Positions 26,115 to 37,728 of a stretch of DNA of 64,000 nucleotides are shown here, one piece after another. The stretch is from Evansella cellulosilytica DSM 2522 (GTDB taxonomy: Bacteria > Bacillota > Bacilli > Bacillales > Salisediminibacteriaceae): NCBI RefSeq assembly GCF_000177235.2, contig NC_014829.1:3906001-3970000 (forward strand), in the 5' to 3' direction. The translations under genes were made by a program, and so were the position numbers. The notes beneath the pieces are model-generated. The model did not search any database and was not told the origin of the DNA. It saw only the letters and a list, made by a program, of their open reading frames with translations. Within the stretch, counting starts at the first letter, position 1. The number at the start of each line of letters is the position of its first letter.

Positions 26115-26885
26115 GAACCCGGGTTCCCTGCAACCCGGGTTCGTTTCCCTCACCTTCAATCTCCCTTTTTCTCACTCATTCTCTCGGTTTGAACCTGATA
26201 CTTTTCAACCCGGGTTCCCTTCAACCCGGGTTCGTTTCCCTCACCTTCAATCTCTCTTTTTCTCGCTTATTCTCTCGATTTGAACCTGATACTTTTGAAC
26301 CCGGGTTCCCTGCAACCCGGGTTCGTTTCCCTCACCTTCAATCTCTCTTTTTCTCGCTCGTTCTCTCGGTTTGAACCTGATACTTTTGAACCCGGGTTCC
26401 CTTCAACCCGGGTTCGTTTTCCTCACCTTCAATCTCCCTTTTTCTCAATCATTCTCTCGGTTTGAACCTGATACTTTTGAACCCGGGTTCCCTCCAACCC
26501 GGGTTCGTTTCCCTCACCTTCAATCTCTCTTTTTCTCACTCATTCTCTCGGTTTGAACCTGATACTTTTGAACCCGGGTTTCCTGCAACCCGGGTTCGTT
26601 TCCCTCACCTTCAATCTCTCTTTTTCTCGCTTATTCTCTCGGTTTGAACCTGATACTTTTGAACCCGGGTTTCCTGCAACCCGGGTTCAATCACCTCACC
26701 TTCAATCTCCCTTTTTCTCGCTCGTTCTCTCGATTTGAACCTGATACTTTTGAACCCGGGTTCCCTTCAACCCGGGTTCGTTTCCCTCACCTTCAATCTC
26801 TCTTTTTCTCGCTTATTCTCTCGATTTGAACCTGATACTTTTGAACCCGGGTTTCCCGCAACCCGGGTTCAATCACCTCACCTTC
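26115..26885 (+). repeat. Hairpin array 1: nine 91-bp tandem units
   Basis: Core units begin at 26115, 26206, 26297, 26388, 26479, 26570, 26661, 26752 and 26843, exactly 91 bp apart. Each 28-bp core is GAACCCGGGTT, six variable bases, AACCCGGGTTC; the second unit starts C instead of G. Loops seen include ccctgc, cccttc, ccctcc, tcctgc and tcccgc. The other 63 bp are pyrimidine-rich, contain CTCACCTTCAA after the core and TTGAACCTGAT before it (a partly paired outer stem), and differ slightly between units. The array lies between the 3' ends of two convergent genes. Short open frames within it merely reflect the repeat and are not genes. Confidence 0.97.
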
Positions 26886-26954
26886 TTACTTTCACACCTT
26901 TTACTGATGAAACTTCTCTTAAGATACACAGCGTTTAAATGTACAAATTCCAAT

Positions 26955-27002
26955 AAAAAAAACTACCCTTCTGCACCACTATTTGGTTTGGAAGGATAGT
27001 CT
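26955..27002 (-). terminator. Terminator after phosphoglucomutase
   Basis: Arms ACTATCCTTC / GAAGGGTAGT, followed on the minus strand by eight T, immediately downstream of the stop at 27027. Confidence 0.8.
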
Positions 27003-27026
27003 TCTCATTCATTTTTATCGTTTTAT

Positions 27027-28763
27027 TTACTCCACTAATGCCTGCACTCGCTTCATGACATCTGCTTTTAACGCTTCTAAAAGCTCATTCGTTTCAGCTG
27101 CGGAACTTCCGTTTACAGCAAAGTAAAATTTAATTTTTGGTTCTGTACCTGAAGGTCTTAATGCTACCCATGAATCACTACCTAGCTTAAATTTAAGAAC
27201 GTTAGATTTCGGTAATGCAATGACAGACTTTTCATTCGTCTCTAATGCTGTACTTTGTTGTGCTTGATAATCTTCAAGAATAGCAACAGATTGACCACCT
27301 AAAGTAGCAGGTGGATTTGCTCTGAAGTCCTCCATAATGGTGTTGATTTGTTCAACACCTTTTATCCCTTTTAACGTTAACGATTCTAAGTCTTCCTTAT
27401 AGTAGCCAACTTCCTCAAAAATATCGTTTAACCCTTCGAGTAACGTTTTCCCTTTAGATTTATAGTATGCGGCAACCTCGGCTGCCATTAAGCAAGATTG
27501 TACGGCATCCTTGTCTCGTGCAAAATCGCCGATTAAGTATCCGTAGCTTTCTTCATAGCCAAATAAAAATTTGCGCTCATCTGATTCAAACTCTTTAATT
27601 TTTTCTCCAATAAATTTGAATCCTGTTAACGTATCAATCGTTTCAATTCCATACTGATCAGCTATTTTTCTTCCAATTTCAGAGGTAACGATCGACTTTA
27701 ACACTTTATAATTACGATCAAGTTCTCCCTTTTTCTTCTTTTGCTCTAATAAGTAATGCAGTAATAGGGCACCAACTTGATTACCAGTTAATACTTGATA
27801 TTTTCCTTCAGCATTTTTTACAGCTACACCTACGCGATCTGCATCTGGGTCCGTCCCCATTAGTATATCTGCATCAATTTTTTCTCCATAACTAATTGCA
27901 ATCGTAAAGGCGTCGTGCTCTTCTGGGTTAGGCGATTTTACAGTAGAGAAATTCGCGTCTGGTTCCTCTTGCTCCTTCACAACTGTCACTTCGTTAAAGC
28001 CCATACGTTTTAAGCCTTCTCGGACAGGGTGGTTAGCTGTACCATGAAGTGGTGTAAAGACAATTTTCAATTCGTCCTTCATTTCATTAATGACTTCTTG
28101 GTTTTCGACAAGTGTCATTAGTTGTTGATAATAAGCTTCATCAACTTGCTTGTCTATGTATGTGAGTGTACCAGCCTCTAGTAGTTCTGCTTCTTCCTTT
28201 ACAGGAACCTCTAACTCATTTTCTATTTTATTGACATAGTCGATGATCTCATTCGCCATTTCTGGTGGTACTTGTCCACCGTCTGGACCATACACTTTAT
28301 AGCCGTTGTATTCAGGAGGGTTATGACTAGCAGTGACGACAATTCCAGCATATGCATGTAAATATCTTACAGCGAAAGAAAGCTCTGGTGTCGGACGTAG
28401 GCTAGAGAATACGTAAGTTTTTATACCGTGATAGCCTAATGTTTTTGCAGCCTCTAGGCTGAATTCTGGGGACATATGTCTTGAATCGTAAGCAATTACG
28501 ACACCTCTGTTGATCGCCTCTTCACCTTCTGCAAGTATATATTGCGCTAAACCTTCTGTAGCTTTACGTACTGTATACAAATTCATTCTGTTCGTACCAG
28601 CACCTAGTTCTCCTCGTAATCCACCTGTTCCGAATTCTAAGTTTTTGTAAAATGCGTCCTCTAGCTTTGCCTCATTATCCTTTAATTGATCAAGCTCGTC
28701 TTTGTACTCCTTTAATAAATTCGGTGTGTTCATCCATTTTTCATAGTTTTGCTTCCAGCTCAT
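27027..28763 (-). CDS. pgcA: Phosphoglucomutase / phosphomannomutase (PgcA type)
   Basis: A 578-aa alpha-D-phosphohexomutase that interconverts glucose 6-phosphate and glucose 1-phosphate, feeding UDP-glucose, teichoic acid and dTDP-rhamnose synthesis. The four expected motifs are seen: the phosphoserine loop [15 protein letters not shown] near residue 144, the metal site [12 protein letters not shown], the sugar loop [10 protein letters not shown] and the phosphate-binding [12 protein letters not shown] near the C terminus. Length matches B. subtilis PgcA. It supplies glucose 1-phosphate, the substrate of the RmlA encoded at 310. It has its own terminator; the array lies beyond its 3' end. 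Confidence 0.95.
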   Translation of the reverse strand: MSWKQNYEKWMNTPNLLKEYKDELDQLKDNEAKLEDAFYKNLEFGTGGLRGELGAGTNRMNLYTVRKATEGLAQYILAEGEEAINRGVVIAYDSRHMSPEFSLEAAKTLGYHGIKTYVFSSLRPTPELSFAVRYLHAYAGIVVTASHNPPEYNGYKVYGPDGGQVPPEMANEIIDYVNKIENELEVPVKEEAELLEAGTLTYIDKQVDEAYYQQLMTLVENQEVINEMKDELKIVFTPLHGTANHPVREGLKRMGFNEVTVVKEQEEPDANFSTVKSPNPEEHDAFTIAISYGEKIDADILMGTDPDADRVGVAVKNAEGKYQVLTGNQVGALLLHYLLEQKKKKGELDRNYKVLKSIVTSEIGRKIADQYGIETIDTLTGFKFIGEKIKEFESDERKFLFGYEESYGYLIGDFARDKDAVQSCLMAAEVAAYYKSKGKTLLEGLNDIFEEVGYYKEDLESLTLKGIKGVEQINTIMEDFRANPPATLGGQSVAILEDYQAQQSTALETNEKSVIALPKSNVLKFKLGSDSWVALRPSGTEPKIKFYFAVNGSSAAETNELLEALKADVMKRVQALVE

Positions 28764-28857
28764 CTAAATATCTCCTTTTTACATAAAATTATCATTATCA
28801 TTTTATCAAAAAAACACATTTGAACATACATCATTTCGTTTCACCAATAATAAACCA

Positions 28858-30141
28858 TTAATATAAACTAGCGTCATACCACTTATATTGATTACGTCCA
28901 TTATTTTTTGCATCATATAAAGCAATGTCAGCATGCTTCAACAACGTTTCCATCGTATCACCATCTTCTGGATAGAGAGCAATGCCTATACTTGCAGTAA
29001 TTTCCCATTCTCCACCGGAAAGTGGCCATGGCTCATTAATGACCTTTAACAAACGTTGTGCAACATCACTCACATGTTGTTTACTATTCATTTGTGACAA
29101 CAAAATATTAAACTCGTCACCACCTATCCTCGCAATCATATCATCTTTTTGCAGTTCAGAATGTAAACGTTTTGCGACAGATTGCAAAAACTTATCTCCT
29201 GCATCGTGACCATGCGCATCGTTTAATTGTTTAAAATTGTCGCAGTCTAAAAACAAACATGCCATGCTTTCACTATTCTTTTTTGCTCTTTCAAGTGACA
29301 TGAGCATATATTCTTTAAAAAAACCTCTATTCGGCAATCCAGTTAACGGATCATGGTAAGCCATAAAGCGTATTTCTTTTTCATATTCTTTACTTTCTGT
29401 TATATCTTTTGCCACTATTAGCATCTTACTTATTTTACTTCCAATTTCAAAAATAGGAATAATATCAACCTTTAGCCATAAGATGCTACCATTCTCATGC
29501 TGAACATCCATTTCTATAGAAACTGTCTCTTTTTTACATAAGGCACTTTCAAATTGTTTCTTAAATTCTTCCTTTTTGCCACAATCATGAAACTGTCCAA
29601 ATACAGAGTGGGATTTATCTATAGGATGATAACCTAATATTTTTTTAAATGAAGGAGATGCATATATAAGGTTTCCATCACTATCAACCAACTGTATTAA
29701 GTTTGTTGAGTTTTCAGCAATTAACCTATACCTCTCTTCACTTTCTTCAAGTCGCTTCTCCATTTTTTTTCGTATTGATATATCACGTGTAACGGATAAA
29801 ATATATGTAATTTCTTTTTTCTCTTCATCAAATATCGGGGTTAATATCGATTCTCCTATATCCCCATTTGCTGTAATCGCCTCAAATGTAATGGATTTTC
29901 TCTCTTGAAGTACTTGGCGATATTGATTCATCAAATATTCTGCTCTATCCTTTGGCAATACTGTATCTATCGTTTCCCCAATTGCCCTTTCAGTTAAACC
30001 GCTAAGCTTCATTCCTTCTATATTCATGACAGTGTAATAAAAAGTATTATTTTTCACTTCCATTACATAAATAGCATCAACCATGCAGTTTATAAATTTC
30101 ACAAACTCCTGCTTATGCGTTTGAAATAAAGACCGTAACAT
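28858..30141 (-). CDS. PAS-GGDEF diguanylate cyclase
   Basis: A 427-aa cytoplasmic signalling protein. The start at 30141 (MLRSLFQ) follows GGAGG by 6 nt; ATG codons further upstream lack a ribosome binding site. Two PAS domains lie around residues 10-125 and 130-250 (ENSTNLIQLVDSDGNLIYAS). The GGDEF domain (about 265-425) has DPLTGLPNRGFF, LFLDCDNFKQLND and the active site RIGGDEFNILL. The inhibitory RxxD site before GGDEF is absent (the residues are QKDD). It would make cyclic di-GMP in response to a PAS ligand or redox cue. It stands alone, without a membrane segment. A larger GGDEF-EAL protein is at 53033. Confidence 0.92.
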   Translation of the reverse strand: MLRSLFQTHKQEFVKFINCMVDAIYVMEVKNNTFYYTVMNIEGMKLSGLTERAIGETIDTVLPKDRAEYLMNQYRQVLQERKSITFEAITANGDIGESILTPIFDEEKKEITYILSVTRDISIRKKMEKRLEESEERYRLIAENSTNLIQLVDSDGNLIYASPSFKKILGYHPIDKSHSVFGQFHDCGKKEEFKKQFESALCKKETVSIEMDVQHENGSILWLKVDIIPIFEIGSKISKMLIVAKDITESKEYEKEIRFMAYHDPLTGLPNRGFFKEYMLMSLERAKKNSESMACLFLDCDNFKQLNDAHGHDAGDKFLQSVAKRLHSELQKDDMIARIGGDEFNILLSQMNSKQHVSDVAQRLLKVINEPWPLSGGEWEITASIGIALYPEDGDTMETLLKHADIALYDAKNNGRNQYKWYDASLY

Positions 30142-30464
30142 CCTTCCCCTCCAAACATTCATCACTCTTTTGCACTTGCATAACAATAATCATACTGTTT
30201 TTTCATCATAAATGAAACAATTTCTGACAGGTAATGCGAGTAGTAGTCATCTCCTCACCATTTTACGATATTCCCCTGGAAATAATATGTTTATTTTTTA
30301 TATTTTTTGTAAAATCATGCGATTCATTGTATTCCTAAAGAAACTTTGATTTAGACATACTGATATTAGCTGCCTCTTATTGCGGAAAGGAAATTATAAT
30401 CTCCTCTTCCATTTTTACGGAAATGTCTGTATACTTTAAATTGAAAGAAAATTGAATAGCAATA

Positions 30465-32505
<2,041 letters not shown>

Positions 32506-32519
32506 GTTTTAGGTGGGGA

Positions 32520-32602
32520 GTGATTGGTTCGGTCTGAGTTGTGGCTGATTTCGGGGAGTTGCGCATGATTCGGGCTGAGTTTCACATGATTTAACATAAA
32601 TT
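32520..32602. repeat. Degenerate short repeats before a small gene
   Basis: Several imperfect copies of a roughly 24-bp unit (GATTCGGGCTGAGTT, then CGCATGATT-like) lie after thiC. A related copy (GATTCAGGCCGAGTTACGCA followed by TAATTGAACATAA) follows the next small gene at 32868-32902, so that gene is flanked by direct repeats. Confidence 0.6.
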
Positions 32603-32666
32603 GCAAACATAATAACTAATTTAAGTTAGTTGCCGTCAATAAACAGTTATTGTTGGAGGTGAATTC

Positions 32667-32837
32667 GTGAAGAATGTCCAGGAAATAAGAGCTGACATTG
32701 AAAAATTGTACAAAGAAATCGATCTATTGGAAGAAAAGATTATTTCCATTCAAAGTAACTGTAATCATGAATTCAAAGGAGATACTTATTACCAAACTTG
32801 TGTTTTATGTAAGAAGGTACGGCCGTTGTATTTTTAG
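32667..32837 (+). CDS. Small coiled-coil plus zinc-binding protein
   Basis: A 56-aa protein from a GTG start, with TTGGAGGTG 6 nt upstream. Residues 1-30 form an amphipathic helix of coiled-coil type (VQEIRADIEKLYKEIDLLEE). Residues 33-50 carry a C-x-H...C-x-x-C zinc-binding set: NCNHEF, then TCVLCKKV. I do not know a named family, but short helix-plus-zinc proteins of this design are frequent in Bacilli. It is flanked on both sides by related direct repeats, which may be chance or a sign of past mobility. No partner gene is evident. Confidence 0.65.
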   Translation: MKNVQEIRADIEKLYKEIDLLEEKIISIQSNCNHEFKGDTYYQTCVLCKKVRPLYF

Positions 32838-32950
32838 GTTTTGGATGATTTTAACATAGTTACGAATGATTCAGGCCGAGTTACGCATAATTGAACATAA
32901 TTTATAAGAAAAGAAATGAATATGAACATTCACTGTTCGTAAAAGGAAGC

Positions 32951-33083
32951 AATGGCTCCACTCACCGCACGACCACTATAAAAAAAATATTTATAGTGGT
33001 CTTTAAGGGATTGCGGCGGCTACGCTCATTGCTTAGAGGTTGACTCAAAAGGTAAAAAATCGACCTTTTGAGCCAACCTTCTA
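32951..33083 (+). repeat. Dispersed hairpin element, family A, copy 3, with terminator
   Basis: AATGGCTCCACTCACCGCAC, then the hairpin GACCACTATAAA / TTTATAGTGGTC, then GATTGCGGCGGCTACGCTCA with TTGCTTA, then a terminator hairpin (GAGGTTGACTCAAAAGGT and its complement, 33036-33080). Flanking blocks match copies 1 and 2 while the central stem is a different sequence with the same pairing. The last hairpin ends the histidine-kinase gene on the other strand. Confidence 0.75.
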
Positions 33084-34886
33084 GGCACTCTTCATATTTT
33101 TATTTAGTGGAAGTGTTATTAAGAAAGTGGTTCCTTGTTTTTCTGTGTCTATTAGCTCGATTTTTCCATTATGGTTTTCTACTATTCGCTGAACGATTGT
33201 TAGTCCTAACCCAGTGCCGTTCTCTTTAGAGGTTAGAAATGGATCGAATATCGTATCGGCTAGTTCTGTTGGAATTCCAGGGCCGTTGTCTTCAATAAAA
33301 AGCTGATAATGATCACCTATTATTCTCGAATGAAGTGCTATCTTTCCATCTCCATTCAGCGCTTCTATGCCATTTCTAATTAAGTTGTGCAATACTTGCT
33401 TCATTTGTTTCTGATCAATAGGAAGTGCGGTTCTTTGTAGGTCTACATCGAAAGAGATACTATTTTTAGGCTGCCCATTACATATTAATGGGAGGATGTC
33501 ATTTAGTACGTCTTCTATATAAGCCATTTTAAATGATGGTGCACTTGGCTTTGTTAGCAGGAGCATTTCTTCAATAATCGTATTAATTCTCTCTAATTCT
33601 TTTATTAATAAAGGAACATAGTATTTCTCTTTTTCCTTTTCTGATAATGATGCATTCATAAGAGACATAAATCCATCAATGACTGCAAGTGGATTACGAA
33701 TCTCGTGCGCTGCACCTGCTGCCAGTTCCCCGACAAGAGCTAGCTTTTCCGATTGCTGTATTCGCTTTTCTAGTGCTTCCGTTTCGGTAATATCTACAAA
33801 ATAGAAAATTTTTCCGATTCTTTCAGCATACTGGTCTGTTAAGTCGACTTGTGATACAAGTAGAGCAAGTTCTGTATTTCCTGTACTGAAAGGAACTTTC
33901 ACGTTTTGAACAATCTTTTTCGACTTAAAGATTTCCCAAAACGGTTCATTTTTATCGTTTTTATTAAGTTGTAGTATTGTTTCCTTGTTAATTTGCAGAA
34001 GCTGTTTTGCTGCTCGATTGAGAGAGACTTCATTCGATTTTTCATCAGTCGTAATAATCCCTACAGGAAGTGAGTTCAAAATTTGTTCCCTTGATATTTT
34101 GTCCTTTAATATCGTTGAAAAAGATTGTCGCAAGCGAAGAGACATTTCATTAATTGACGATGTTAACTGTTGAAGCTCGATCTGCTCAATATTATTTATT
34201 GTCAATCCATACTCTCCATTTGAAATTCTGTTTACTTTATTGATCATCTTTTCAATAGGCGTCGTCAAATTTTTACTAATTCTAAAAGCAAAGAGGATGG
34301 AAATGATAATTGCTCCGATCGTTAATAGAAGCAAAAATAAAAGAGAGCTTTCTATAATAGAATACAATGAATCGGAGTGATTATTTAACGAGTAAAACAC
34401 TCCATTCTTTTTGTTATTTAATGACTCATTTATCTGTTCTAGTTCAGGTATATAGTTTTCATCGATAAAGGTTTCTGCACCTACATTGTCTCCAATAGTG
34501 AGTAGACCTCTAACATTATTTAGAATCAAATGATCTAGCAAGGAAATATGTCTTTGTATATCCGCTAGGCTACTAGGTATTTCATCGTGTTTTTCTACAA
34601 TATCCTCACTCAAAGTGCTATTTCTTAACGTTTCATAATGGGCTATGAAACTCTCGTCTAGTCCATTATCTAATTCATTCTGTACGAAATGTTCTCTTAG
34701 TGCCAACTCTTTTTCTAAGTGTGAAATCCAAACGATTTCTGGTATGTTTGTATGATTTATTTCATTACTAACATCCTTTACATCTCCTATAGATTGCACA
34801 AGAATGAAGGAGAAGCTCGTGAGCAGCAACACTAATAGAATTAGTGTAGATAATATTTTGCTTCTGAACGTCATTTTTCTTATCAT
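33081..34886 (-). CDS. Membrane sensor histidine kinase (sporulation-kinase type, orphan)
   Basis: A 601-aa sensor kinase. Two transmembrane segments (about residues 8-28 and 180-202) bracket an extracytoplasmic sensor of about 150 residues. HAMP follows (KNLTTPIEKMINKVNRISNG), then PAS (about 265-370), the HisKA H-box GELAAGAAHEIRNPLAVIDG near residue 393 and HATPase with N-box NLIRNGIEAL, DNGPGIP and GTGLGLTIV. The H-box matches kinases that feed Spo0F (KinA-E group). No response regulator is next to it, which fits a phosphorelay kinase. The ATG at 34886 follows AAGGAGGAG. It is cotranscribed with the binding protein 23 bp upstream, which may supply its ligand signal. Confidence 0.88.
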   Translation of the reverse strand: MIRKMTFRSKILSTLILLVLLLTSFSFILVQSIGDVKDVSNEINHTNIPEIVWISHLEKELALREHFVQNELDNGLDESFIAHYETLRNSTLSEDIVEKHDEIPSSLADIQRHISLLDHLILNNVRGLLTIGDNVGAETFIDENYIPELEQINESLNNKKNGVFYSLNNHSDSLYSIIESSLLFLLLLTIGAIIISILFAFRISKNLTTPIEKMINKVNRISNGEYGLTINNIEQIELQQLTSSINEMSLRLRQSFSTILKDKISREQILNSLPVGIITTDEKSNEVSLNRAAKQLLQINKETILQLNKNDKNEPFWEIFKSKKIVQNVKVPFSTGNTELALLVSQVDLTDQYAERIGKIFYFVDITETEALEKRIQQSEKLALVGELAAGAAHEIRNPLAVIDGFMSLMNASLSEKEKEKYYVPLLIKELERINTIIEEMLLLTKPSAPSFKMAYIEDVLNDILPLICNGQPKNSISFDVDLQRTALPIDQKQMKQVLHNLIRNGIEALNGDGKIALHSRIIGDHYQLFIEDNGPGIPTELADTIFDPFLTSKENGTGLGLTIVQRIVENHNGKIELIDTEKQGTTFLITLPLNKNMKSA

Positions 34887-34909
34887 CGCTTGCTCCTCCT
34901 TCTTCAAAG

Positions 34910-35902
34910 TTAAAAGTTCAATTCCCCTAGCTGGAATTTCAGCATTTCATCTTCAATGAACTCGATCTCTTCATCGCTAAACATTGGGCCAAATGGCGCT
35001 AACTGATAGACACCGTGTTCTTCCGTTAGTATCGTTTCTCCCGCTGGAATTCCATCCTCTCGGAAAAAGTCATCCAATATCGCAACATACGCCTTTGGGA
35101 CGTTGTTTAATACGCTCGTCAGAACATGATCCTTTGCTAAATAGGATTGGTCATCTAAATACCCAATTACATATACATCCTGTTTTTTTGCATACTCGAT
35201 GACATCGCGATTAAAGGCATTTCCTTTTGCATAAAATACGTCAACACCCTTTTGTAGAAGATCATCCATCAAGTTTACAGCGACTTCACCATCATCGCGG
35301 CTTCCGACAGCTTCATAGAAAAAACGAATGTCAGGGTCGTAATAGTTTAATCCTTTTTCAAATTGTGGATTGCGATCTCTCGCCTCGAAAGAATCTAGCA
35401 CTGCAACGCTGTTCGACTCAGTAAACAGCGTTGCAACTAACCCAGCAAAATATTCCACGTCCCCTTGCTCAAACGTGTATACTGATTGATTTTCATGCTC
35501 TGAATATCCATGGATTGTGACAAAGTGTGTTTCTGGATACGCCTGTGCTGCTTCTGTAAACACTTCTGAAAACTCTCTACCATGACCAATAATCAGTGTT
35601 GTCCCTTCACTTACAGAATTATCTATCGTTTCACGCTTTAATTGCTCAGTATTTATTTCACTAAATAAAGTCACATTAACTGGGAATTGCTTCTCAATCT
35701 CTATTTTCCCTTTGAATGCTAGGCTCCCCCAGCTTTGATCGACTATTTCATCAGAAGTAATAATCGTTACTTTCGTTTCAACGTCGGAATCCTTAGAGGA
35801 TAAGGAGATTTTTGCGATCTGAAAAACTAGTAATGCTATAAAAATACTTGCAACAATAATAGTTAATAAAAATATAGTGCGTAGCTGTCGTGATTGTTGC
35901 AT
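34910..35902 (-). CDS. BMP/Med-like substrate-binding protein
   Basis: A 330-aa protein anchored by an N-terminal hydrophobic helix (residues 8-30). The rest fits the basic-membrane-protein (BMP, PnrA/Med) family of periplasmic-type binding proteins: VTIITSDEIVDQSWGSLAF, GTTLIIGHGREFSEVF, VEYFAGLVATLFTESNSVAV and AKGNAFNRDVIEYAKKQDVY. These usually bind nucleosides. No transporter genes accompany it; a sensor kinase follows 23 bp downstream, so it probably presents a ligand to that kinase on the outer membrane face. The start at 35902 (MQQSRQ) follows GAGGGGAG. It resembles B. subtilis Med in design, but identity with it is not claimed. Confidence 0.8.
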   Translation of the reverse strand: MQQSRQLRTIFLLTIIVASIFIALLVFQIAKISLSSKDSDVETKVTIITSDEIVDQSWGSLAFKGKIEIEKQFPVNVTLFSEINTEQLKRETIDNSVSEGTTLIIGHGREFSEVFTEAAQAYPETHFVTIHGYSEHENQSVYTFEQGDVEYFAGLVATLFTESNSVAVLDSFEARDRNPQFEKGLNYYDPDIRFFYEAVGSRDDGEVAVNLMDDLLQKGVDVFYAKGNAFNRDVIEYAKKQDVYVIGYLDDQSYLAKDHVLTSVLNNVPKAYVAILDDFFREDGIPAGETILTEEHGVYQLAPFGPMFSDEEIEFIEDEMLKFQLGELNF

Positions 35903-36194
35903 AGAAATACTCCCCTCATTCATATCTAATTACAATTCTATACGACACAACTCTACAATTCCACCACTAATTCGACAAAATTAACCACTTCCTAGTATTA
36001 GTGCAAAAAATCATACTTTTACACTAATACCATTTTCATACAGTTAAATAGGTACAAAAAATTCAATTCGTTGTAGGAAAAGCGAAATCATAGTATGCTA
36101 TTACAAGAGTATTACAGAAACTTTTCGATTTTTAGCTTGGATGTAAGGTTTCATTGTTGCAATATTCGAATTTTGAAAGAAGTGAGGTTTTGTC

Positions 36195-37679
36195 ATGAAT
36201 CAAATAGAAGAGCCTAAAACTATTCTCGTTATTTTCGGGGCTACTGGTGACCTAGCAAAAAGAAAGCTATATCCTTCCATTTATAATCTTTATAAAAAGG
36301 ACATGCTTTCAGATAATTTTGCTGTTGTTGGACTCGGTAGGAAACCATGGACGAATGAAATTATCCGTGAAAATGTTCAAAAGTCCATTCAATCAGAAGG
36401 AAATGATGAAGAAAAATTAAACGATTTTAAAGATCATTTCTACTACCTTCCATTTGATGTGACAAATAAGCAATCGTACCATGAGTTAGACGAATTGTTA
36501 AATCAGCTAGACGAACAATATCAAACAGAAGGAAATCGCATTTTTTACATGGCTATGGCACCTGAGTTTTTCGGTACCATTGCATCTCAATTGAAGTCTG
36601 AAGGGGTAACAGAAACAAAAGGATATACTCGCCTTGTTATTGAGAAGCCTTTTGGACATAATGTATCCTCTGCACAACAGCTAAATGAAGAAATTAGCGC
36701 TGCATTCGCTGAGAAGGACATTTACAGAATTGACCATTATTTAGGTAAACAAATGGTACAAAACATCGAAGTCATTCGTTTTGGAAATGCTATATTCGAG
36801 CCCCTTTGGAACAACAGGTACATCTCGAATATTCAAATCACATCGAGTGAAACATTAGGTGTGGAGGATCGTGGTGGCTATTATGAAAAATCTGGTGCAT
36901 TAAGAGATATGGTGCAAAACCATATGCTGCAGATGGTAGCGTTACTCGCGATGGATCCACCAATTAAATTAGACCCAGATGAGATTCGTAGTGAAAAAAT
37001 TAAAGCACTACGTTCCATTAAAAATATAAGCACAGATGAGGTTCAGGAACATTTCGTAAGAGGACAATACGGACCAGGCCTACAAAATGGCAATGAAGTG
37101 CCTGGATACTTAAGTGAAAACAATATTGCCCCAAACTCCCATACAGAAACGTTTGTTGCGGGTAAATTTATGATTGAAAACCACCGTTGGGTTGGCGTGC
37201 CATTCTATATTCGAACTGGAAAACGGATGAGTGTAAAATCAACTAAAATCATCGTACAATTTAAAGATCTGCCAATGAACATATACTACAACAAAAATAA
37301 AGACGAGCTGCACCCAAATTTACTTACAATTCATATACAACCAGACGAAGGTGTATCTCTCGTACTAAATGGAAAAAAACAAGGGCCAAATGGTGGCTCC
37401 ATTCCAGTACAGCTTGATTACAACAATAATGGTGAAAGCACTGTGAATACACCAGAAGGCTATGAGCGTTTAATTTACGATTGCATGAAAGGTGACGCTA
37501 CCAATTTTACCCATTGGGACGAAGTGGAATTGTCTTGGAAATTAATTGATACAATATCTAATGCTTGGGAAGGTAATGGAAACAATCTTGAAACATACGA
37601 GTCAGGTTCAATGGGGCCAAAAGGATCAGACGCCCTGCTAGCAAAAGACGGCTTTAAATGGTGGCCGATAGAAGATTAA
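36195..37679 (+). CDS. zwf: Glucose-6-phosphate 1-dehydrogenase
   Basis: A 494-aa enzyme that oxidises glucose 6-phosphate to 6-phosphogluconolactone with NADP+ reduction, first step of the oxidative pentose-phosphate pathway. The N terminus has the dinucleotide-binding motif IFGATGDLAKRKLYPSIYNL. The substrate motif RIDHYLGKQMVQN lies near residue 180 and contains the active-site region His. Full length and a standard C terminus. GTGAGG precedes the ATG. The next enzyme that uses the product, gnd, is 900 bp downstream on the opposite strand, so the two genes are neighbours but not one operon. Confidence 0.97.
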   Translation: MNQIEEPKTILVIFGATGDLAKRKLYPSIYNLYKKDMLSDNFAVVGLGRKPWTNEIIRENVQKSIQSEGNDEEKLNDFKDHFYYLPFDVTNKQSYHELDELLNQLDEQYQTEGNRIFYMAMAPEFFGTIASQLKSEGVTETKGYTRLVIEKPFGHNVSSAQQLNEEISAAFAEKDIYRIDHYLGKQMVQNIEVIRFGNAIFEPLWNNRYISNIQITSSETLGVEDRGGYYEKSGALRDMVQNHMLQMVALLAMDPPIKLDPDEIRSEKIKALRSIKNISTDEVQEHFVRGQYGPGLQNGNEVPGYLSENNIAPNSHTETFVAGKFMIENHRWVGVPFYIRTGKRMSVKSTKIIVQFKDLPMNIYYNKNKDELHPNLLTIHIQPDEGVSLVLNGKKQGPNGGSIPVQLDYNNNGESTVNTPEGYERLIYDCMKGDATNFTHWDEVELSWKLIDTISNAWEGNGNNLETYESGSMGPKGSDALLAKDGFKWWPIED

Positions 37680-37728
37680 TTTCTTATTTTAGGATGAACC
37701 CGAACTCGTGAAAGACAACACATTTTTA

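Noticed and set aside
26115-26885. CRISPR array
   Set aside because: Period and repeat length might suggest one, but the sequence between cores is itself repeated and no cas gene is near; the core is a palindromic pair with a variable loop.
26189-26938. Series of 61-67 aa proteins encoded in array 1
   Set aside because: They arise because the 91-bp unit keeps one frame open past each core; starts lack ribosome binding sites and neighbouring units overlap.
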